12,751 bases of DNA. Origin: Candidatus Dormiibacterota bacterium (lineage in GTDB: Bacteria; Chloroflexota; Dormibacteria; Aeolococcales; Aeolococcaceae). Location of the stretch: the NCBI GenBank assembly GCA_003136295.1, contig PLDZ01000073.1, positions 1-12,751 on the forward strand, given 5' to 3'. The notes under the pieces are model-generated. The model was not told where the DNA came from and made no database searches. It was given only the letters and a program-made list of their open reading frames with translations. The translations under genes were made by a program, and so were the position numbers. This document shows positions 6,838 to 12,751 of the stretch, piece by piece. Position 1 is the first letter of the stretch, and the number at the start of each line of letters is the position of its first letter.

Positions 6838-8096
6838 AGCCAGTCGTCGAAGTCTCCAACCTCCGTAAGCGATTTCGCCTGCCTCTCGACAGGAGCACCA
6901 CGCTCAAATATCGAGTCACGCACTGGCGCAGCGCATCCCGATACCGGGACCTCATCGCCCTCCGCGACATCTCGTTCGACGTGCCGGCGGGGCAGTTCCT
7001 CGGAGTGGCCGGACCGAATGGCTGTGGCAAGAGCACGCTGCTGAAGATCCTCTGCCGCATCTACGAAGCTGACTCGGGATATGCGCGGGTCAATGGCGAG
7101 TTCTCCGCGTTCCTGGAGCTCGGCGTGGGGTTCAACCCGGAGCTCACTGCCCGAGAGAACGTCTTCCTTGGTGGCGCGATGCTGGGCCTCACCCGTGCGC
7201 AGCTGCGGGGCAAGATTGACGAGGTCTTCGCATTCGCCGAGCTCGAGGACTTTGCCGAGCAGAAGCTCAAGAACTTCTCGTCCGGCATGCAGGTGCGTCT
7301 CGCGTTCAGCGTCGCCATCCTCGCGGAGACCGATCTCCTGGTGATGGACGAGGTCCTCGCGGTCGGCGACGCAAGCTTCCAGGAGAAGTGCTTCGATACC
7401 TTCAGCCGCTACAAGCGTGAAGGCAAGACCATCGTCCTGGTGAGCCACGACCTGGGCGCTCTCGAGGAGTACTGCGACAGAGTGCTCCTGCTCAACCGCG
7501 GGGAGATCATCGCTGACGGCCCCGCCGCCGAGGTCACGTCCACGTATCACCGCATGATCGCCGACCACGCGCTTGCCGCCGAGCGCGACATGCCGCAGGA
7601 GCTGCGGCGCGCCGATCCCACGCAGTGGGGTTCGCGCGCGATCGAGCTTGTCTCGCTGAGCTTGCTCGATGCCGGCGGGCGGAGCACGAGTCGCTTCGAC
7701 ACCGGCAGCGCGATGACGCTCGACATGCATGTGCTTGCCCACAGCGAGGTCGGCGACTTCGTCTGCGGTCTTGCGATTCGCCGCGCAGACGGCATGCTGC
7801 TGGCCGGCACGAACACGTTTCTGGACCATGTCACGGTGACCAGTCATGCGCCTGGCGAATCCATCTCCATCCGCTACGCGATCGACTCGCTGCCATTGCT
7901 CGCGGGCGGGTACATCATCCAGGTGGTCCTGCAGGACGTGACCGGCAGCCATCGCTACGACTTCGCCGATCCCGCAGCGACCTTTCACATCAACAACATG
8001 GGTGGCCACATCGGCATCGTCGAGATGCACGGCCGGTGGCAAGTGGCGCAGGAGCAGGACGTGCGGAGCAGCGCCATCCCCCAGACCGCCGGGTAG
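6834..8096 (+). CDS. wzt: Polysaccharide ABC exporter ATPase with C-terminal glycan-binding domain (Wzt-like)
   Basis: This 420-residue ATPase powers the Wzm-like permease. Visible motifs are Walker A GPNGCGKST (60-68), the signature FSSGMQVRLAF (148-158) in the SSGM form typical of Wzt/TagH, Walker B LLVMDE (168-173) and the switch histidine in VSHD (H205). A beta-rich C-terminal extension (about 265-402) resembles the Wzt C-terminal domain, which in E. coli O8/O9a recognises the modified end of the glycan. The start is the GTG at 6834, whose GTGA overlaps the permease stop; the frame stays open upstream to 6210, but that stretch lies inside the permease gene and is not coding. The carbohydrate-binding extension, with the methyltransferase in the same operon, suggests that cargo is checked before export. 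Confidence 0.93.
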   Translation: MKPVVEVSNLRKRFRLPLDRSTTLKYRVTHWRSASRYRDLIALRDISFDVPAGQFLGVAGPNGCGKSTLLKILCRIYEADSGYARVNGEFSAFLELGVGFNPELTARENVFLGGAMLGLTRAQLRGKIDEVFAFAELEDFAEQKLKNFSSGMQVRLAFSVAILAETDLLVMDEVLAVGDASFQEKCFDTFSRYKREGKTIVLVSHDLGALEEYCDRVLLLNRGEIIADGPAAEVTSTYHRMIADHALAAERDMPQELRRADPTQWGSRAIELVSLSLLDAGGRSTSRFDTGSAMTLDMHVLAHSEVGDFVCGLAIRRADGMLLAGTNTFLDHVTVTSHAPGESISIRYAIDSLPLLAGGYIIQVVLQDVTGSHRYDFADPAATFHINNMGGHIGIVEMHGRWQVAQEQDVRSSAIPQTAG

Positions 8097-8130
8097 CCGC
8101 GGCGCTGTCGAGCCCGGCCAGGCATCGCGA

Positions 8131-8970
8131 TCAGATCGGCGCGCCGGTGACGAAGAAGAGCAGGTGCGCGGGGACGACACCCATGACGACGCTGATGATC
8201 AGGACGTAGAGCATCGCTGTCGCCGGTTGGTTGGCGCGGATCCGGGCGAAGTGCCTGGTGAGCAGCGCAACGCCGGTCGTGAAAACGATTCCCGACCCGA
8301 CCACGAGCAGCCAGAAGGGCACGGCGTCGCCAGACCAGAGCAACTCGTGCCGCACGGTCGCACCCGCCGTGACGATCACCAGCACGATCACCACTGCCTG
8401 GACTGCCACGGCGATAAAGACCACGTCGATGGCCCGGCGCAACGGACGGAACGAGAGGTTGGGAGCAACCAGGTACCAGTGGCCGAGCAGCATGCCGGCG
8501 AGCGCGCTCCCGGAGACGAGCGCCGCGGGTACGAAGGCGACCACCGCGGTGCCCACGCCCCCGAGCGAAGGACCGAATGCGGCTGCGGCCTTCGCGATCG
8601 CCATGGCGCCGAAACCGATCGCAATCGCGCCCACCACGCGGCGCGCCACGTCGGTCATCACCGAGCAGAAGAAGGCGTACCCGAGGAGCGCGACCGTGAA
8701 CGCGATCGACCAGTGGAACAGCGATGCCTGCGCACCGGACGGCAGTGGCGCTCCGAGCAACGACGTGCCGGATGGCAGCAGCGCCTCGAGGAGCACATCG
8801 AGTGCCATGACACCGGCACAGATGAGCGACGTGGTGCCCACGAATCCTCGCCCGACCTTGCCGACCAGGTCCACCGCATATGCGGCCACCGTGGTGCCGG
8901 CGGCCAGCTCGAGCAGCACGACGACCGTCGCGATCGGAGCCAGTGCGGGCAGGGACGTGGGATCGGTCAC
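8131..8970 (-). CDS. Eight-helix integral membrane protein of unknown function
   Basis: This 279-residue protein is almost wholly hydrophobic. About eight membrane helices are visible (roughly 11-35, 44-66, 84-104, 110-131, 139-166, 181-202, 218-238, 251-274). Features that could be conserved are E21 in the first helix (LLELAAGT), the stretch LLGHWYLVAPNLSFRPLRR (161-179), and the loop RANQPATAMLY near the last helix. I do not recognise a named family. The GTG at 8970 is supported by AGGA seven bases upstream (8978-8981). It is convergent with the exporter operon (34-base gap) and lies 47 bases downstream of a methyltransferase gene on the same strand, so the two may be co-transcribed. A function in glycan synthesis is suggested only by location. 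The histidine in a loop could bind metal or haem, but nothing proves it. Confidence 0.8.
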   Translation of the reverse strand: MTDPTSLPALAPIATVVVLLELAAGTTVAAYAVDLVGKVGRGFVGTTSLICAGVMALDVLLEALLPSGTSLLGAPLPSGAQASLFHWSIAFTVALLGYAFFCSVMTDVARRVVGAIAIGFGAMAIAKAAAAFGPSLGGVGTAVVAFVPAALVSGSALAGMLLGHWYLVAPNLSFRPLRRAIDVVFIAVAVQAVVIVLVIVTAGATVRHELLWSGDAVPFWLLVVGSGIVFTTGVALLTRHFARIRANQPATAMLYVLIISVVMGVVPAHLLFFVTGAPI

Positions 8971-8977
8971 CGCCCGA

Positions 8978-8981
8978 TCCT
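8978..8981 (-). promoter_or_regulatory. Ribosome binding site for the eight-helix membrane protein
   Basis: AGGA on the minus strand is seven bases before the GTG at 8968-8970 and supports that start. Confidence 0.55.
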
Positions 8982-9017
8982 ACGGTTGTGGCGGAGCCGA
9001 ACCGAGGCGTGAGCCGG

Positions 9018-9950
9018 TCACGCTGCCGGCGAACGCCCTCGCAGCCGATCCACGGTCCTGAGCGCCCTTTGCAGCAACCGCCGTCTCGAGGTTCCGGTTG
9101 GCGCCGCCTTGACCACTGCGTCGTCCACCCTCATGGCGAGGCGCACTGACCGGCGCCGGCTCCAGGCCATCGCGCTCTCAGCGGTGCGCAGCTGTTCGTG
9201 CAGAACCGTGAGCTCACGCATCTGGTCGACCACGACGGCGTTGCGCTCCTGGAGCTCGTGCTGCATCCTCGAGTAGGCTCGATCGTAGCCCGCGACCACG
9301 CGATGGATCGGTTCGTTCGATCTCCGGTAGCGCGCCGCCCACGGGGCGATGTATGAGCCGTCGTACTCGACATCGCGGATGAAGCCCTGGCGAGCGAAGC
9401 GCTCGGTCCAGTACTCCTGCGGGTGGATGTTGGTGTGCGTGGGATCGCGATAGTGGATCGGTGTGGAGGTGAGGATCACGTCGTCCGTGAACGTGCACAG
9501 GTTGGCGATGGCGCGATCGGCGTCCTGAGGCGACATGTGCTCGACGACCTCGAAGCAGGTGATGACGTCGTAGCGCCGGGCGAGCGGTTCGGTGATCGAC
9601 CCGACCCTGAGGAAGGGTCGGAGGTCTTCAGGCGCGTGTTCGATGGCGAACTCGCTGAAGTCGACTCCCTCGGCTTCGACACCTCGGGCCCGCAGGGCTT
9701 CGACGAGCAACCCTATGGCGCATCCTGCATCCAGCGATGTCTTTGGGTGGAAGTCCTCGATCAGGCGGTCGGCGACGTGGCCAAAGAATTCGAGCCAGAG
9801 CGGCGACCGCTCGTAGCTGACGCCGGCCGCTGCGTAGTGGCCGTAGTAGCCGGCGCCGTAGTCGGCCGCGACGAACCCGTCGTGCTCGACCTCCGCCTCG
9901 CCCCCACCCGGCGTCGACTCATGTTGGACCGAATCCGATGCACTCCTCAC
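9018..9950 (-). CDS. Class I SAM-dependent methyltransferase with C-terminal coiled coil
   Basis: With the start at GTG 9950 this is a 310-residue methyltransferase. The Rossmann-fold motifs are clear: SLDAGCAIG (72-80) for SAM binding, the acidic end of strand 2 in EGVDFSE (94-100), and CFEVVEHM (132-139). The C-terminal third (about 223-263) is a charged helical region with heptad character, followed by arginine-rich amphipathic helices (264-306) that could bind membrane. The frame is open to a TTG at 10022, adding 24 residues; I prefer 9950 because TAGCAT (9959-9964) would put a transcription start almost on it, and no ribosome site is seen for either. The domain order resembles methyltransferases that end or decorate surface glycans, but the substrate is unknown. 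It lies upstream of the eight-helix protein on the same strand and is divergent from the GT87-like gene. Confidence 0.85.
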   Translation of the reverse strand: MRSASDSVQHESTPGGGEAEVEHDGFVAADYGAGYYGHYAAAGVSYERSPLWLEFFGHVADRLIEDFHPKTSLDAGCAIGLLVEALRARGVEAEGVDFSEFAIEHAPEDLRPFLRVGSITEPLARRYDVITCFEVVEHMSPQDADRAIANLCTFTDDVILTSTPIHYRDPTHTNIHPQEYWTERFARQGFIRDVEYDGSYIAPWAARYRRSNEPIHRVVAGYDRAYSRMQHELQERNAVVVDQMRELTVLHEQLRTAESAMAWSRRRSVRLAMRVDDAVVKAAPTGTSRRRLLQRALRTVDRLRGRSPAA

Positions 9951-9958
9951 CCCGGCGC

Positions 9959-9964
9959 ATGCTA
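9959..9964 (-). promoter_or_regulatory. Possible -10 box for a leaderless methyltransferase transcript
   Basis: TAGCAT on the minus strand fits TAnnnT and would start transcription one or two bases before the GTG at 9950. The -35 position (17 bases upstream) reads TATCCA, a poor match. Supported only by spacing and by the lack of a ribosome site. Confidence 0.25.
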
Positions 9965-10038
9965 GCACCGCCTCGAACGAGTGGATATCCCTCGGGTGAC
10001 GGTTTCGCACACCGGGTTCCAATTCGATTTGGCTCTGC

Positions 10039-10044
10039 TAGGTT
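10039..10044 (+). promoter_or_regulatory. Possible -10 box for a leaderless GT87-like transcript
   Basis: TAGGTT fits TAnnnT and ends nine bases before the ATG at 10054, so transcription would begin within about three bases of the start codon. TTCCAA at 10017-10022, 16 bases upstream, matches four of six -35 bases. The ATG has no Shine-Dalgarno sequence, which agrees with a leaderless message. Confidence 0.35.
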
Positions 10045-10053
10045 GGGCCGCGG

Positions 10054-11265
10054 ATGGTCAGCGCACCCTCGAGGTGGCGATGGATCACGGCCGCGGCCGC
10101 GGTATGCGCCGTGTACCTGGTGGTCAGATCCATCGCCGACCTGCACACCGCATTCGGCGGCGGCTCCGCCGTCGATTACCTCGCGATCGCGTCCGCCGGG
10201 CGGGTGGTTCACGGGGGATCCTCGTGCGTCTACTGCGCGGGCGCGCTGGGGGCGGCCCAGGCGCAGTTGCTCGGCTACGCGCCGGCGGCGAGCGCCACGT
10301 TCCCGGTGCCCTTCGTCAACCCGGCACTGATGGCCTGGCTGATCCAGCCACTCGCCGTCCTGCCCTTGCAGACGGGAACCGACATCTTCGTCGGGCTGAA
10401 CGTCGTGGCAATGGCGATATCGGCCGCGATCCTGACCCGGCGCGCGTCCCCGCACCTGGGCGGACCACTTGCAGCGGGCCTCGTGATCATCGCCGTGTTC
10501 TCGCTCGAAGCAGGAACGGGGATCCTCCTCGGTCAGTCAGACGGGTTGATGCTGCTCGCCGCGACACTCGCGATCGAAGCCCTCGACCGAGGGCGTCCCA
10601 TCGTGTCCGGGCTGCTCCTGATGCCGCTGCTGCTCAAACCGCAACTCGTCTGGCTTGTCCCGCCTGTCCTGGTCGTCGCCCGGCAATGGCGGATGCTCGG
10701 AGCTCTCGTTGCGGGAGCCGCAGTGGTGCTGCTCGGGTCGATCGCCGTCGCCGGACCGGGGCACCTCCTGGACGCGGTCGGGCTCGTGGCCGCGCCGGCA
10801 TACGCGCACCTCGATCTGCAGAGCAACTCGATACCGGCGCTCGTCGCGCGGCCGCTCGCGAGCAACCCTGCCGCCTGGGTCGCTGGGCTCACGCTGGCGG
10901 CGGTGGCAGTCGCCGCCATGGTGGTGCTCCGCAACACGCTGCGACGCAACCTCGTCGCCGCGGTCGCGATCGCGGTCGGATTGTCGGTCATGCTCTCGCC
11001 ACACCTCGGCGATTACAGCCTGATGCTCCTCGCCGTCCCCCTCGCGGTACTCGCGCCTCGCGCCCCGGCGCTCGCGCTCGTGCTCGCCGCCGCGTACACG
11101 GCGGCATCGTTCTTCAACCCGCTCGTCGCGCTCAACGAGAGCACCGTGGCGATCGTCCTCCTCATCGGACTCGTCGCCCTTGTCTGGCGTGCAACCCGCC
11201 CGGGATCGCGCGACCATGCGATGCATGTGCCGAGCCGCTCGGCTGCCGGGGTGAGCAGTGCCTGA
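10054..11265 (+). CDS. GT87 (DUF2029)-type polytopic membrane glycosyltransferase
   Basis: This 403-residue multi-spanning protein looks like the GT87 family, which transfers mannose or a related sugar from a polyprenyl-phosphate donor on the outer face of the membrane. The first outer loop carries VDYLAIASAGRVVHGG (about 40-55), matching the family pattern of an aspartate followed by Y-x(2)-A, with D41 the likely catalytic residue. It then shows FPVPFVNPAL, the GQSDGLMLLAATLAIEALDRG segment and the LLKPQLVWLVPP (218-229) stretch typical of the family. About ten helices can be drawn. The ATG at 10054 begins directly with a basic segment and a helix. It overlaps the next gene by 8 bases, so the two proteins are probably made together. 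Acceptor and donor are unknown; other GT-C families are possible. Confidence 0.83.
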   Translation: MVSAPSRWRWITAAAAVCAVYLVVRSIADLHTAFGGGSAVDYLAIASAGRVVHGGSSCVYCAGALGAAQAQLLGYAPAASATFPVPFVNPALMAWLIQPLAVLPLQTGTDIFVGLNVVAMAISAAILTRRASPHLGGPLAAGLVIIAVFSLEAGTGILLGQSDGLMLLAATLAIEALDRGRPIVSGLLLMPLLLKPQLVWLVPPVLVVARQWRMLGALVAGAAVVLLGSIAVAGPGHLLDAVGLVAAPAYAHLDLQSNSIPALVARPLASNPAAWVAGLTLAAVAVAAMVVLRNTLRRNLVAAVAIAVGLSVMLSPHLGDYSLMLLAVPLAVLAPRAPALALVLAAAYTAASFFNPLVALNESTVAIVLLIGLVALVWRATRPGSRDHAMHVPSRSAAGVSSA

Positions 11266-11968
11266 TCAGCGCTCGCTCCTGCGTGGCCGTCTCGCCAGCG
11301 CCATCGACGGCGTTGTCGATGTGGCGGCGCGCCTCGGTCCCCCGGTGACCCAGGCCAAGGCACCCCCGCCACAGCCACCCCCGCCGGAATCGATCGGACG
11401 TCCATGGACCCTCGGCGCCGCGATGGAGCCGGTTCTTGCTCCGGTCGTCCCACCGTCGCGGGCGTCGCTCTCAATGCGACCGCCGGAGCCGCCACCCCCA
11501 CCGGAACACCATTTTTCGAGGACGCCTGTCGCGATCATCGGATCGAGCCTCATCGGTCTGGTCCTGATCGCCGTGATCGCGGTGCATCTCCTCCAGGGTG
11601 GCGCGGCGGTACAGGCGCCTTCGCCGGCACGAGGGGAGATCTCCCTCACCGGCGTTCGTCCGGTCGCCTCGGCACCCGCGGCCGGTAGCGCTGTACCGGT
11701 CACCCAGGTGTCATTCCCCGCAAGGACTGCTGTGGTCGACATCGAGGTGAACTCGGGTGGGGCGCAAGGCCAGGCTCCGGTCCAGGTCGTCGTGACCCTG
11801 GGGCAGCCGGCGCAGACGATCATCCAGAACGACTATGTGCTGAGCCCAACAGGTGCCACGGTCATCCCGCTGACTCCCCCCGGAGGCGGCTTCGCACCCG
11901 GCAACTACTCCGTGACGATCAGTTACAGGGGTGAACTCTTGGGTTCCACGGTATTCGCCGTCCTCTGA
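11258..11968 (+). CDS. Proline-rich single-pass membrane protein with exported beta-rich domain
   Basis: This 236-residue protein matches no family I recognise. Residues 1-90 are cytoplasmic by prediction and contain two polyproline tracts (APPPQPPPPE at 35-44 and PPEPPPPPEH at 75-84). A single membrane helix spans about 91-113 (VAIIGSSLIGLVLIAVIAVHLL). The remainder (about 125-236) is outside and beta-rich, with alternating hydrophobic residues, VDIEVNSGG, VQVVVTLG and a final GNYSVTISYRGELLGSTVFAVL, resembling an Ig-like or CARDB-type fold. The GTG start at 11258 sits 8 bases inside the GT87-like gene, and GGGGTGAG (11248-11255) upstream may serve as its ribosome site. The tight overlap suggests a partner of the GT87-like enzyme or an anchor for its product, which is inference. 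It ends 14 bases from the convergent reductase gene, with no clear terminator between them. Confidence 0.78.
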   Translation: MPDQRSLLRGRLASAIDGVVDVAARLGPPVTQAKAPPPQPPPPESIGRPWTLGAAMEPVLAPVVPPSRASLSMRPPEPPPPPEHHFSRTPVAIIGSSLIGLVLIAVIAVHLLQGGAAVQAPSPARGEISLTGVRPVASAPAAGSAVPVTQVSFPARTAVVDIEVNSGGAQGQAPVQVVVTLGQPAQTIIQNDYVLSPTGATVIPLTPPGGGFAPGNYSVTISYRGELLGSTVFAVL

Positions 11969-11982
11969 GCGCCCTACTTGAC

Positions 11983-12751
11983 TCAGTAGCGGGTTCCCTC
12001 GGGTGCTGGGAGAGCGTCGAGGTCGGCCAGGTCGGCCGCGCTCAGCTCGACAGCGGCCGCGGCGGCGTTGTCCGCCAGGTACTTCGGGGTCTTGGTCCCG
12101 GGAATCGGCACCACATGCGGCCCCTGAGCCAGCACCCACGCCAGCGCAACCTGAGCCGGGCTCGCTCCGGCCCGCTCGGCGATCTCGCGCACCCCGCGGA
12201 CGATGGCCAGGTTGGCGCGCAGAGCGGCCTGTTGGAAGCGGGGCAGCTGACGCCGGAAGTCGTTCTGGGGCAGGTCGTCGAATGATGAGAACCGCCCAAC
12301 GAGGAAGCCCCGACCGAGCGGGGAAAACGGGATCAAGGCGATGCCCCGCTCATTGCAATACGGCAGCACCTCCGCCAGCACGTCACGAGTCCACAGCGAG
12401 AGCTCGGACTGCACCGACGTCACGGGGTGCACCGCCTGCGCTTGTTTGATCTCGGCCACCGACACCTCGGAGAGGCCGATATGCCGCGCTTTGCCCGCCG
12501 TGACGGTTTCCGCCATCCCGCCCCAGGTCTCCTCCAGCGGCACGTTCGGGTCCACCCGGTGCAGCTGGTAGAGGTCGACATACTCGGCGTCAAGCCGTCG
12601 CAGGCTGCCGTCGATCGACTCCCGCACGTGCTCGGGGCGGCCGTTGCGGCCAGCGCCCGGGGATACGGTGCCCGGTGCCGGATTCGCGCCGATGTCGCCC
12701 ATGACCAGACCAACTTTGGTGGCCAGCACAGCGCGCTCACGGTAGCCACCC
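11983..12751 (-). CDS. Aldo/keto reductase (N-terminus off the right edge)
   Basis: The frame is open to the right edge and gives the C-terminal ~255 residues of an NADPH-dependent aldo/keto reductase; about 60-70 N-terminal residues, including the catalytic Asp and Tyr, lie outside the window. The visible part begins GYRERAVLATKVG, so the catalytic lysine is the ATK lysine (12715-12717). The catalytic histidine is in DLYQLHRVDPNVPLEETW (codon at 12559-12561). Later motifs are GKARHIGLSE, IPFSPLGRGFL, QVALAWVLAQG and the nucleotide-binding VPIPGTKTPKYLADN, all in normal order, closest to the AKR11/13 type. The internal GTG at 12729 is not the real start, since the conserved frame continues upstream. 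It acts on small carbonyl compounds and looks unrelated to the glycan genes; it may mark the right border of the locus. Confidence 0.92.
   Translation of the reverse strand, partial: GGYRERAVLATKVGLVMGDIGANPAPGTVSPGAGRNGRPEHVRESIDGSLRRLDAEYVDLYQLHRVDPNVPLEETWGGMAETVTAGKARHIGLSEVSVAEIKQAQAVHPVTSVQSELSLWTRDVLAEVLPYCNERGIALIPFSPLGRGFLVGRFSSFDDLPQNDFRRQLPRFQQAALRANLAIVRGVREIAERAGASPAQVALAWVLAQGPHVVPIPGTKTPKYLADNAAAAAVELSAADLADLDALPAPEGTRY

Noticed and set aside
8097..8130. Bidirectional terminator between the convergent exporter and membrane-protein genes
   Set aside because: The 34 bases are GC-rich but show no convincing stem followed by a T-run.
6639..8180. Long minus-strand ORF of 513 codons antisense to the exporter genes
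   Set aside because: It overlaps the well-supported Wzt-like gene fully, its translation is rich in Arg, His, Asp and Glu without any domain, and GC-rich codon use explains such open antisense frames.
8002..9061. Plus-strand ORFs antisense to the eight-helix membrane protein
   Set aside because: They mirror a hydrophobic gene with a good start and ribosome site. The antisense products are Arg/His/Thr-rich with no recognisable domain.
9981..11348. Plus-strand ORF of 455 codons overlapping the GT87-like gene
   Set aside because: Its product is extremely Arg/Ala/Gly-rich and has no membrane helices or motifs, while the overlapping frame encodes a clear polytopic glycosyltransferase.
12727..12729. 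GTG as the start of the aldo/keto reductase
   Set aside because: Conserved reductase sequence (GYRERAV) continues in frame upstream to the window edge, so this is an internal codon.

Overview
This is a GC-rich, gene-dense chromosomal window whose codon use, TTG/GTG starts and protein families suggest an actinobacterium-like organism, for example Acidimicrobiia or Thermoleophilia, or a related high-GC soil lineage such as Dormibacterota. The lineage is inferred from style and families only; there is no rRNA or other marker in the window. Most of the window looks like a cell-surface polysaccharide synthesis, modification and export locus with a large secreted protein beside it.

Left part (minus strand). 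The first 2963 bases are the N-terminal ~987 residues of a large exported protein that runs off the left edge. It has a Sec signal peptide, a propeller-like extracellular region, an IPT/TIG domain and at least three ~130-145 residue repeats built around a 'R-[IV]-[LC]-D-T-R' motif. Upstream on the same strand is a 624-residue two-domain family-2 glycosyltransferase (3051-4925) with an N-terminal coiled coil. The 88-base gap between them holds a candidate promoter with a perfect 14-bp palindrome in its spacer.

Centre (plus strand). A tight three-gene operon (5156-8096) is joined by ATGA and GTGA stop/start overlaps. It encodes a CmcI-type (cephalosporin hydroxylase family) SAM-dependent methyltransferase, a Wzm/TagG-type ABC-2 permease, and a Wzt-type ATPase with a C-terminal carbohydrate-recognition domain. 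The most attractive hypothesis here is that methylation of the glycan is coupled to its recognition and export. A six- or nine-codon mini-ORF precedes the operon and overlaps its first start codon by ATGA.

Right part. Two minus-strand genes follow: an eight-helix membrane protein of unknown function (8131-8970), and a class I methyltransferase with a C-terminal coiled coil and basic tail (start at 9950, possibly 10022). Divergent from them are a GT87/DUF2029-type polytopic mannosyltransferase-like protein (10054-11265) and, overlapping it by 8 bases, a proline-rich single-pass membrane protein with an exported beta-rich domain (11258-11968). The right edge carries the C-terminal ~255 residues of an aldo/keto reductase on the minus strand, which seems unrelated to the glycan genes.

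Together the glycosyltransferases, two methyltransferases and the ABC exporter would build, methyl-decorate and export a surface glycan. The GT87 protein would act on the outer face of the membrane using lipid-linked sugar. No tRNA, rRNA, CRISPR array, insertion sequence or convincing intrinsic terminator was seen.
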